From Chondrus crispus (Eukaryota; Rhodophyta; Florideophyceae; Gigartinales; Gigartinaceae), in contig NW_005179194.1 in the NCBI RefSeq assembly GCF_000350225.1, positions 313,899 to 377,898 on the forward strand: 64,000 nt of DNA. Reading direction: 5' to 3'. The position numbers were made by a program, and so were the translations under genes. Positions 21,601 through 31,046 of the stretch are shown here, piece after piece (within the stretch, counting starts at the first letter, position 1; each line of letters opens with the position of its first letter). The notes under the pieces were generated by a model. The model had not been told where the DNA came from. It made no database searches and was given only the letters and a program-made list of their open reading frames with translations.

Positions 21601-24600
21601 ATGCCAGTCGACAATGATAGCACCCTGGTTTCTAGCAGCGCTATCACTCCTGTTCGAGGCACTTCCCCCCATGCTGGCAGTAATGTGTTGACACCCGAAG
21701 CGATTCTGTCACAAACCGTCCTGATCAGCGCCGAGGAAAGATTTGAAGATTTGTTCAACCGTACCGACCCTGCTATTATAGAAGACTACTTTTGTGGCTG
21801 CGAGGACCGTTTGAAGCATCGGTCCGAGTTGACAACCAGAATCAATGCATTTATGCTTCTCATGGCAGAATCTGGGCCACTACGTGAGACTGTGGATCTT
21901 GCAATTGCGCCAACCGATGGTGATGCAGTAACGCCGGCGTCTCACGAAAAACTTGATAGCTTCATGGACACGGAGCGGCGAGTTCAAATGGCTTACCGGA
22001 TCCACAATTTCCGGTTCCCGAGCTCTATCTGGCACTGTTGCAAGCATCTATGTTTCGCAACGATTGCTACGGACCCCCTGCAGTTCATGGTCTTCGATGA
22101 GATAATAATGATCCAAGATCATGCCGAGCGGTGTCACAAGGCTATAGAAAAAGCTGCTTCGTATGTTCACGAGAGAAGAAAGGGAATTGGGACCTCTACA
22201 GTTGCCTTTTCCACGCCCTTGAGAGAAGAGCGAGAGTCTGACAGCGACGAACAGCGCGGATCCGAGCGGGAGAAAGCGCTACGAGAGTTCGCGAAGTTTG
22301 TCGTTGAGGTGCTGCCCTTCTTGTATAGGCAGACGGATTCGCCTCGGGGCACGATTCGTCCAAAAAGGAAACTGTGTACACAAGCAATTTGCTGCCTTCT
22401 CAGCGTCTCACGGAACTTTTTGCACAACCGAAAGACTACGCTGAGCCCAGACAGTTATTTGGAAGAGGAGCTCACAAGTATTGTTGACACCGCGGGTTCG
22501 CGCCTCCGACAACAGCGGCGAACTGGCGACAGGGGTAACTACCCTCCGATTCACAGCTTACAAGCACATGAATGTGGTTGCGACATGCCCTGCTTTGTCG
22601 ACGTCCCACAACGGACCCTCCTGAGTGAGTACAATGCGTTTATCAAGTTGGCCATGAAACTGAAGCCACGACATAGAGAAAACCGGTTTCTTCTCAACAG
22701 GTTATTCTGCCCCTTGTCGAACAGTACCACCCGAGTTTGCAACAAAGCATTGTCTGCGCTCTACACGGTGTCTGAATCGCTGATTGCGGACGTCAGACGC
22801 GCCTTAGACACCATGTGCAATGATGCGTCTTTGCAGGAACGTCCCCTGCTAACGGACGGCACATTGCGCTATAGTTACGAACGAGGGCATCCGATGAATC
22901 GGTATAGGGACGATGTCCGGGACAAGGTTGAAACCCACCTCGACATGGTGCTCAGAGCCGATCCGGCAGGTTCTACAGGAGCCAGCGCCTGCCGGGTTTA
23001 CTCAACCGAGATAAACACCCAGGAGAAACTGAGAAAGATCATTACAAAGGCCCTTGACGAGGATGATTCGGTAGACGTGGAGTTGTCTGCTAGTACACTG
23101 CAACGAATGGTCACAAATTACTTGAAAAGGCGCAACTACACATTTTGTTTTACGCAGTCTGACCACAATGCATGTCCCAATTGCAAGACCACGCAATATG
23201 CGATATTACAGTTTCATCACGAGGGGAGATTCATGCAAGCCGAGTTGGAAAACATATCGCAAATGCCGAGGCCTCTCTTGGAGCCGAATCAAAACCGCCT
23301 CGACGCACTACATGATGCTGTTAGATCAAAACGATTTCAAGAGGAAGAGTGCGTTAGGGACATGCGGCTTCACAATGCCCGCGACAGTCGCATTCGTGAG
23401 ACCATCAAAAAGATGACGGATCACTTCCGGCAAGTTGAAAACAAGTACCGTCGCGTCAGGGTGAACTACGAGTTGCAAAGTCAGCTCTTCGATGGGGCTA
23501 CTGGGTGGAACTCGTACTGTGACAGAGCTATAGTAAGTCACCAAGACGATATGAGTAAGGTTGACTTGCCTCATTTCGTGGTCTCTGCGTCATCCGACAT
23601 AACACGTTGGCGGTACGATGCTAATGCGCACGTTAGTGCGGTCACGAACGACGCCGTTGTATTCTCCCACGAGCAGGGGAGCGGCAGCAAGAGCGCTTCT
23701 ACCATCATTGAGAAGATATTACTGCACCACCTGCTAGGCTGTAAGGTCGAGGCGATCAAGTTCATTGTGTCCGACAATGCCGCAGTTGGGAAGAACTGGC
23801 CGACCACAATCGCCCTTCCCCAATATCTCGTTGATCAAGGTCTTGCGGATATTGTCCTCGTGATCTTTCTCGAGAATAATCATGGCAAGTGGTTGGCCGA
23901 TATGCTTTTCGGTCAGTTCCAAAGCAGGCGAAGGAGAGAGGTTCTTCTGGGTGTAGATGACATGCTTAGTGGGTTTGAGGATGTCAAGCGCAAAAGCGGG
24001 GAAGTTCACGGCTTTTCCGTCAACCCGCTAAGCAGCGTTGACTTCTCGGTGGTTTTGGAGTCTTTGGGCTACGAGACAAAGCCGAGTGGCGAGGTTGGGT
24101 TTATGAAAAGGAATATCCACTTTGCCGGAGCTTGCGCCTCGGGGGCCAAACATCGACTTCCTTTGGAGCTCAAGGAGCTCATTGGCAGCGCGCTTCCCGA
24201 AGATACCGGAATGGTCAGAATCTCTACGGAACCACCAGGACGATTCGCGCAAAGCGAACTGCCTTTCGAGGACCGCTATTTTGACGTCCCAGCTGCGCGC
24301 CTCTCTGCTCAGTGGGAGGAGATTGAGGTTGACCGGGGGCCTATCGTTGATGAGATTCAGGGCGTTCCACTCGTCGTACCGTTGAATATGGGGTATTCTC
24401 CCAACAGGAACGGTGTCGTTTCTACACGCACTGCTCAACATGTTGGATACAACGGTATAGAGTTTAGAGGGCTTTCCGCGTGCCCAGAAATGAAGAACAT
24501 GTCAAGCCCTCTTGTGAGGCGGGCATGGCCAAAGGGACTCATGGATCGCTCTCAAAATGGACACGGGTCTCATGAACCTGTCAACGATTCTGAAAGCGTC

Positions 24601-25299
24601 AAGTGCGCGCCGCTTAATTGGGTCGTGAGGAGACCGGTGAGGCGGTTTTGCATCTCAGACTCTGACTGGAAGGCCCGGTACCCTCCGATGAATATGCTTA
24701 ATGCAATGTTCAGACAAGGCCCACGGGAGACAAGGCCATGGGTTCCAACTGCTACCTACGGTGAACCGCCTTTCCCTGTTATTGAAGGGACTGCAGCTTG
24801 TTCCGCTATGGAGAATCTCGCGGCTACGCATAGCGAAATATGTGAGCAGTTGAATGTTTTGGATGTCCTTCGAGCAGTTTTTGAAGAAATGGGGGGTCGG
24901 GAAGGCGTCGTGGATCGCTGGCTACAACGCAGGGCTTCAGTTCCGAATCGTTCAGCGATAGAAAGATACAGAAACGAAATGCAGCTCTACTCTGAACGCG
25001 AAAGCGGACATCCGAAGGCGCCCATGACTGTGCGGCAGGCCTTTAAAAAGGACGCTAAAATTCTGGAGGATGTCACAAGAATGATGCAGGACAAGGAAGT
25101 GACAGCGAGCGTTGCGAAGAAACTGAAGACAACGATGCTGGCAAAAATGTTTGATGAGGCGGAAAGAACCCCAGGTAGCTTAGATCGCTTTTATCGCGTG
25201 ATTGAAAAAGACCAGGAGAGATACAGCAGAGAGTTGAGTGCTTTTAAGTGCAAGCAGCAACAGTTCGACAAGGAGCATGGTCTGTTGCCATATCAGTAG
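21601..25299 (+). CDS. DUF7869-like transposon-related protein, uninterrupted frame
   Basis: The first ATG is at 21601 (1232 residues); the frame upstream opens only with GTG. The order of motifs resembles the DUF7869 family found in animals and algae, thought to come from DNA transposons: a TRVCNKALSALYTVSE segment (about 376-392), a short zinc-ribbon-like CPNC (525-528), a long helical stretch, then a core with HFVVSASSDITRW, FIVSDNAAVGKNW (near 724) and LENNHGKWLADMLFGQF. That core parallels the DNCSGQNKN and GHTKF-x-PD motifs, with changes: the second Asp/Asn pair is DN but the Cys is lost. The C-terminal 400 residues have no recognisable domain. The frame has no stop or frameshift. I did not find terminal repeats around it, so a host-adopted gene is possible. 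Confidence 0.55.
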   Translation: MPVDNDSTLVSSSAITPVRGTSPHAGSNVLTPEAILSQTVLISAEERFEDLFNRTDPAIIEDYFCGCEDRLKHRSELTTRINAFMLLMAESGPLRETVDLAIAPTDGDAVTPASHEKLDSFMDTERRVQMAYRIHNFRFPSSIWHCCKHLCFATIATDPLQFMVFDEIIMIQDHAERCHKAIEKAASYVHERRKGIGTSTVAFSTPLREERESDSDEQRGSEREKALREFAKFVVEVLPFLYRQTDSPRGTIRPKRKLCTQAICCLLSVSRNFLHNRKTTLSPDSYLEEELTSIVDTAGSRLRQQRRTGDRGNYPPIHSLQAHECGCDMPCFVDVPQRTLLSEYNAFIKLAMKLKPRHRENRFLLNRLFCPLSNSTTRVCNKALSALYTVSESLIADVRRALDTMCNDASLQERPLLTDGTLRYSYERGHPMNRYRDDVRDKVETHLDMVLRADPAGSTGASACRVYSTEINTQEKLRKIITKALDEDDSVDVELSASTLQRMVTNYLKRRNYTFCFTQSDHNACPNCKTTQYAILQFHHEGRFMQAELENISQMPRPLLEPNQNRLDALHDAVRSKRFQEEECVRDMRLHNARDSRIRETIKKMTDHFRQVENKYRRVRVNYELQSQLFDGATGWNSYCDRAIVSHQDDMSKVDLPHFVVSASSDITRWRYDANAHVSAVTNDAVVFSHEQGSGSKSASTIIEKILLHHLLGCKVEAIKFIVSDNAAVGKNWPTTIALPQYLVDQGLADIVLVIFLENNHGKWLADMLFGQFQSRRRREVLLGVDDMLSGFEDVKRKSGEVHGFSVNPLSSVDFSVVLESLGYETKPSGEVGFMKRNIHFAGACASGAKHRLPLELKELIGSALPEDTGMVRISTEPPGRFAQSELPFEDRYFDVPAARLSAQWEEIEVDRGPIVDEIQGVPLVVPLNMGYSPNRNGVVSTRTAQHVGYNGIEFRGLSACPEMKNMSSPLVRRAWPKGLMDRSQNGHGSHEPVNDSESVKCAPLNWVVRRPVRRFCISDSDWKARYPPMNMLNAMFRQGPRETRPWVPTATYGEPPFPVIEGTAACSAMENLAATHSEICEQLNVLDVLRAVFEEMGGREGVVDRWLQRRASVPNRSAIERYRNEMQLYSERESGHPKAPMTVRQAFKKDAKILEDVTRMMQDKEVTASVAKKLKTTMLAKMFDEAERTPGSLDRFYRVIEKDQERYSRELSAFKCKQQQFDKEHGLLPYQ

Positions 25300-28110
25300 T
25301 TTTTCCCGGTAGGCGTATCCCACATTGAATTCATGTATACTGTGAAATTTCATCTGGTTCAGTAGCATATTCTGCACTCCACCCCAACCATATTGCAATT
25401 CTTAGTCTTCTACACCTTACCCTTCGCGCTGCACGATCGGCACGACCGGCGAAATGGCGCAGTTTAAAGTTCGCACACGAAACTCGGCGGGTATGATGTC
25501 TAGCCACAGCCGCGGTGGATTCTGCATCGTTCCGGAGGCACCTTGTCCGGTGCCTTGGGCGTTGGAAACGTCCGTTGACGTCGCAGCGGCGTCCTTGTTG
25601 TCCACGACCAGCATTGAAGCTTCTCGGTGAATAAATGCGGGTAGTAGGTGGCGGTATGGGCATGGGGAGATGACTTCTTGTCAAGGCTTGGGGCTAGTAG
25701 CGCGAAGATCGCAAACTCTGAGATTCAGATTCCGCACTTCACCGTAGCTAAGTCCGGCGCGTCTGGTAATGTGTGGCTCTTGTGCCGGCAAGGCATACAA
25801 GTACTGATGCTGCTGCCCAAGCAGCGGATTTTGGCCATCTTCATGATAGCCCGCACGTGCATCGTGACCATGGCCATGTCCACCTGTCGTCCAGGGAGAG
25901 GTGATGCGCGATGGAGTGTAGCGGTAAATGCGGGTGGACGAAGGCCTTAAGGCGAAATTGAAATCGAATCTTGAAGCAAAGGCGACGTTGGACTGGGACG
26001 GTGGCGTGTGTGTTTGCTCACACATCATGGTGCCCGACCTGCGGGTGCTCTGTCACGGAGCAGTCCACAGTGGAATTTGATCTGAAACCCGCCTTCACGC
26101 CGAGATTTTCTCATCAACAGGAACATGCCCCGCATCGTAGCGACGTGACTGAGCGCACTGCAGAGGCAGGTCTCCCGCGCAGTGCCGTCAATGGCATGGT
26201 TGACAAGAAAACTGGGGAGTACTCAACTTCATGCTTGATTATGACGTAGGCAAAACGGAGTACAAGTTATTCCGAATCAATCCATCTGATGATGCCACCT
26301 GCCTTCGATTCGGCGCTTCTGCGACGCTTGCACCGGACGCAGAAACGATGTCGCACCTTCTCTACACTGTGCACCGTGCGCTGCGGTCGAGCGTGTTCGC
26401 GTGCCGAAGGAGGATGTGTTCCGCTTGCATTTCAACGAGAGGGTGCCAATGGAGCGCGAACGCGTGAACGCACGCAGGTGTCGCCTATCCGCGGCGGGAG
26501 TGCTGCGCGGCACCATCGCGTTCGCCACCGAGGCCGGCTCGCGATACCGTCGTGCTCGCCAACGAGGCCGGCTCGCGGCACTACGACACCACCATCGAAG
26601 TGCTAGCCCTAGGCTGCTCTACTATGGCGAGTGTACTCGCTCGAGGTCAAGCTGGGCATCAACTTCGAGAGTTTCGAGATTTGCGAGCGAATTTCACGAG
26701 GAAGTTTTGGGGGGCTCGACTTCGAGTACAGGGGGTACAGAGACTACAGAATTTATATTCAGCAGTCTCTGTAGCCCCGTACCCATACCTTCCCAAGAAT
26801 AAAGAGCAAAACTGCATCAGGTGGCATTCCTCTGTTACTTGGACCAATTAAATTGCACGGAATGGAATTTGGAGAGTTCGACCGATTCTTCACCAAGGGT
26901 TTCTCGCGCGGCCCAGGGATGTGTTCCGGGCCAAAGCGCGCGAATGCTGCCTGAGCTCATCACTTCCACCGGACTTGCACGTCCGGTAAGAGCATGCTCT
27001 TCTCCAAATCGAGCAGCTGCTCGATCTTGACGAGATCCTCTTCGCATAAGCATATCTACTCGCATATCTGCAGCTCGTATCGTGGCCGAGTGCATCCCGG
27101 GTTACACCGCTTCCCAACTCAAGCGCAGTTCATTCTCGCCGTGTACTTCCTCCTCGCAACCGCACACAACCCACTTCTCTCCATCGGTCTCTCTTGGTTT
27201 TGCCTACCTACGCCCTCCCTCGACCTCCTTCACCCTCCCTCCCTCAACCGCCCTCGAAAACCCTGTCTCTCAGCTCCGCGATTTCAAGGGCAATAAAGTT
27301 GCTGCTTGTGGTGCGAACGGGGGACTATCTCGAAAGAACTCGTCAACAAATTGGCTACCGTGTTTTCGACAGCGATGATGTTTTGTTTTGTCACATGCTA
27401 TGTGATCGTACTACGACTCATCTGTACCGGACAATGGTCTCGTGACAAGCGCAAATGGCTTTGTATACCTTCTGTTGCACGAGATGGAGCTCTTTCTGGT
27501 TGTGGGGAGCACGCGCGGGCTAGCGTCTACAGCGTGGTTGACTGTAAAGATGGTTATTCTCCGGTCGAGAGGCTACATTCGTATGCGGCTCCTCACCTTG
27601 TTTGACCCTAAGTTGAGGGTTGTCGACATGGGCGGCTCGCAATGGGTGACATCACCTCTGGACCGAACGAAGCAAGGAGTAATGAACCCTCCCCCGTTAG
27701 GGCCAGAGGTGACGTTTGAACCCGTCCCCTTAGTTGGACCGGGAGCCGAAGCCCGAAGCCCAAGGAAGGAGTCGGAGCCGAACTAATTTTCTTCCGGCTC
27801 CAACGCCGCTTCAATGCGGCGCCAGTAGCGCCGGATGCGACGCAATGCCATGGAAAGGCTGAAAAGGGCAATTTAGACACGCACAATCGCGTAAATGATC
27901 ATGCACAGGAGCTCTATGTCTTTTGACATCATCGTGGATGTTGGTGGGGTGGTAGGGCGTTGCGACTCTGATTCTACACCTCTTATATAGAGTTTTGGAG
28001 GAAGGGCGCATTGCAACGAAGGACTGGTTCAACGCGGGAGGCGACATGTGCAGAATGAGGGAGGCGAGATGTTAGGGAGGGCCGACAGTCAAGCAACCGG
28101 GAAAAAGAAA
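25300..28110. other. gene-poor stretch
   Basis: 2.8 kb with many short overlapping frames on both strands, none with recognisable features. A 13-base GC-rich repeat (AGGCCGGCTCGCG) occurs twice near 26530-26580. Around 27625-27740 short inverted repeats (CACCTCTGG / CCAGAGGTG) are visible. No gene supported. Confidence 0.45.
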
Positions 28111-28147
28111 CCTGAGCTTTATTGAGAACAGTTCAATGAGGTTACTC

Positions 28148-28345
28148 TTAGTGCTGCAGATAGCGATTGGAGGCATCGTCCGGGTCTTCCGAGTCTTGGT
28201 CCGCTACGTTGCACGTCTCAAGTCGTTTGGCGAGTAGCCGCAAACAAAAATCGACTGCGCTGAAGATGATGTTGATACGTTTCATCCACTTCTCTGCCTC
28301 AAGGATGAACGCGAGGAGGGCATGGAGATTTTCAGTGAACTTCAT
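28148..28345 (-). CDS. small unknown protein, intact copy of a duplicated unit
   Basis: 65 residues from an ATG. The centre is hydrophobic and amphipathic (RINIIFSAVDFCLRLLAKRL), followed by a very acidic stretch (ADQDSEDPDDAS). An AATAAA signal lies about 25 bases past the stop on the coding strand. A similar but frame-broken copy is the next unit upstream (28430-28655), also with AATAAA. Function unknown. The conservation of reading frame and tail between copies is the reason I list it. Confidence 0.45.
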   Translation of the reverse strand: MKFTENLHALLAFILEAEKWMKRINIIFSAVDFCLRLLAKRLETCNVADQDSEDPDDASNRYLQH

Positions 28346-28429
28346 AGTGATGTTGAAGTGTGTTTAGAGATGGTGGTAGGATGTCAGGGGTGAATGGGAA
28401 GTCAAACTATAGAAAAGACTTTAAGTCTC

Positions 28430-28655
28430 AATTGAACCTTAGCTTTATTGCGAACCTTGTGGCTACTCTTGATGCTCCAGGTCCCAATCGGAACCGTAAT
28501 CCGGGTCTTGGTCAGCCATGTCGCGCGCCTCTAGCCTTTGGCGATGTACCGCAGACAAATAGCCATCATCGTGAGGAAGACCACGATGTGGCCTAGCCAC
28601 TTTCCCCCTCACCGAAGAATGAGAGTTGGGCTTGGAGATTGTCGGTGATATTCAT
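28430..28655 (-). pseudogene. degraded tandem copy of the 65-residue gene
   Basis: Begins with an ATG at 28655 (MNITDNLQAQ against MKFTENLHAL). It hits a TAG after about 20 codons. In a shifted frame the similarity resumes (KWLGHIVVFL, then ICLRYIAKG and further on ADQDPDYGSD), so it contains at least one frameshift and a second stop. The AATAAA and surrounding bases match the intact copy. Confidence 0.5.
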
Positions 28656-28971
28656 GTTGACGTTGAAGTGTATTCAACACAAGTTGAGGGATGGTAGTGA
28701 AATTTCTGGGAAGAGGGGGTATGTCAGAGTCAGCTGAAGCATTGTCCGGAGAATAGCGGGGTAAGTGGCGAGAGCGGGTGAAGTTCATGTTGAACTGGAA
28801 AACGATAGACGTTGTTCATGTGAGCAACGCATGTGACTATGCATTCAGATCGTGGGGAGGGACTTTACTGGACGAGGTTGAGCTCCAGTACCGCTGTGTA
28901 TATCACCACCGCCACTGTGACCATCAATACGTGAAAGTTCCACTCAGAAGAGCGCGTCTGGTCTTCTTGCC

Positions 28972-29823
28972 TCACAGAAACTTCCACCTCATGTCCCGAT
29001 ACGGTTTCGCACCCACTCTCGCGCGCGCCGCCTCGAACAGCGACATCGTAGATCTTAGTCGCTTCTCACGGAGCTGATGCTCGGACCGGTCCACGACGCC
29101 AAATCTCTTTGACTGAGCGAAGAGAAGGACTTCTTCCATGAGTTTTGTTGGTTCCGTGCCCTCTTTTCTACAATCTTCGAGGCAAACACGCGCAAATAAC
29201 CCAAACTCCGTCGCTAACTCCTCGTCAAACAACAGACAAACCATCAGGAAAATGTTATCGTTCTTAGCAGCTTCGATTACTGCCTCCATCTTCTTCTTGT
29301 GCGTGATGCCCTCTCAAGCGGAACGATAAGATGAAACCAGATCTGAAGGTCCAGTGACACGGTTGTTGATGTCAGCAGTGACGTTCTCCATCCTTACAGA
29401 CGAAACTGGCCTGTCTCCAATGGGAGAATGTTGCGGACTTTGCGTTTGTTCGTCAATACCAGCTTGACGTATCTCTTCGGCTCCATCAGAGACATGGGAG
29501 AACGATCGATTGCATTTCGAACAATGCGTGTTGGTGGAGTTACCGTTAGGAACCGGCGGGCAGGTGGTGTTCACTGGACGGTAGCCCTCTATCATCACCT
29601 TGCAAAGGTTGTATGCCTCTTCGATATCGTCGGTTATCAATGCATTCTTGGAGCAAGCCAATTGAAGCCACGCCTTAACGTCACTCATTTCCGTCATTCG
29701 CCGGGAAACATGTGGGAGACGGCATCCACCGTACTTCTTAGATTTTACGGGCAGAATTGTCTGTGACGAATCACCACGTGAATATGCCTCTGCCTGGATC
29801 TGCCAATGCCACAATAGACGCAT
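28972..29823 (-). pseudogene. unknown gene with one in-frame TGA
   Basis: An ATG at 29823 opens 169 codons that end in TGA at 29314-29316. The same frame then continues 8 codons to an ATG at 29289 and another 105 codons to a stop at 28972. Read as one unit, it encodes about 283 residues with protein-like composition: a helical block (SDVKAWLQLACSKNALITDD), a CSKCNRSF pair of Cys, then a helical, Leu/Glu-rich second half. It may be a pseudogene with one stop, two adjacent genes, or readthrough. I do not recognise the family. Confidence 0.4.
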
Positions 29824-30047
29824 CTATCACTGGATCTGACGTAGACATGAAGCGTCGTAAGGATCCCGGTCAAAAGGATCCAGAAAACCGCCTGGATAGC
29901 GTTCACAAGTTTATGTCAAAAAATACGCGCGCACTGCAAACACAGAAACAACTTGAGCAGGTTAGTATTAGATCATCAACATTCGAACTTCTTCCGAGGA
30001 ATAAGTCGCGCACTGGGGACGTTAAAATGTTCGACCTCAAGTCCTGA
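29784..30047 (+). CDS. small charged unknown frame
   Basis: 87 codons from an ATG (29784). It overlaps the 5' end of the minus-strand unit ending at 29823 by about 40 bases. It is rich in Lys, Asp and Gln, with no membrane span or known motif. It may be chance. Confidence 0.22.
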   Translation: MPLPGSANATIDASITGSDVDMKRRKDPGQKDPENRLDSVHKFMSKNTRALQTQKQLEQVSIRSSTFELLPRNKSRTGDVKMFDLKS

Positions 30048-31046
30048 ATATTGAGACCAGCTGTTTAAGAATAAAAGTCGTGGTCATCGGAGTTGCGAGA
30101 TAAACATTAGATCAGATGCTTCTACCCCCGGTACCAGTTCAAAACTTTGAACACTGCAAGGTACTATAATACTCCACACTTCCAAGGGTTTTGCATTAGG
30201 TCTACGAGCGATTAGTGAAGGGGACATCTGTATCAAAGATCAGACCATTACAACGCGTACGTGCCCTGATTCAGCTGAAGTTACCCATCGGATATTGGGT
30301 TGAAAGGGTGAAGACGGGGGTGGAAAAACTCATCTTGCTCCACAGCCCCGTTTTGGTGAACACCCTTCACCCAAACATGTGGCAAAAACTTCGTCAGATG
30401 CTAACATTGAAGGCAGGCCCCATTCTCTTGCTCTTGGTAGGACTGGATCGGTGGCCCGACAGAGACTACCACTTTGGGAGGACATTGCGCGCGTGGCAAT
30501 TACGAGTCCCGGCCAAGTGTACAGTGTCCAATGGGCACTGCCCAAAATCAGATTTCGCCAGGGGCGGAATCATGAACCCCGATTGTTACAAAACACTGGC
30601 AAGAATAGTCTTCTTTTTGGAAATTATTCCTAGTTTTAAACGTTTCCGGAAACTCTTTCGGAAAGTTGCAAAACCTCGAATAAGAACCATCTAAAACTTT
30701 CGCGAAAGCGTTGCTGAAAAGCTCCATCTTTTACGTAAAGCAGGCAAAAAGTGACTTGGTTTCTAGAAAACGAAGCCTGGAATATGTCTTATTACAGTAG
30801 AATCATACGCCCAAGGCGAGCGTTCCACCTTCCACCGATGATATGGCCAATAAAAATTCAAGCCAGAAATTAGCCAGGCACTATCATCTATCCACAAAAC
30901 GATCGGTACTCCCAATCCACCGTGACCATTCTCTCACGGACCAAAGGTCAATTTGGTCACCGTCGTTATCACCCACATTCCAGTATTCTCATGAAGTTCA
31001 CTCTTACATATACACAGCACCGATAGGGGTGCTCTTATCGCTAGGT
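30048..31046. other. intergenic, 3' flank of the Patched-family gene
   Basis: 1 kb without a supported gene. Near its right edge (31021-31038) lies CCGATAGGGGTGCTCTTA, the inverted form of the repeat terminus at 20384, so a worn MITE probably ends a few bases past the stop side of the transporter gene. Its other end is not clear. Confidence 0.45.

Noticed and set aside
30215..30694. 159-codon plus-strand frame
   Set aside because: Opens with GTG, no conserved motif, and another frame over the same bases looks equally coding.
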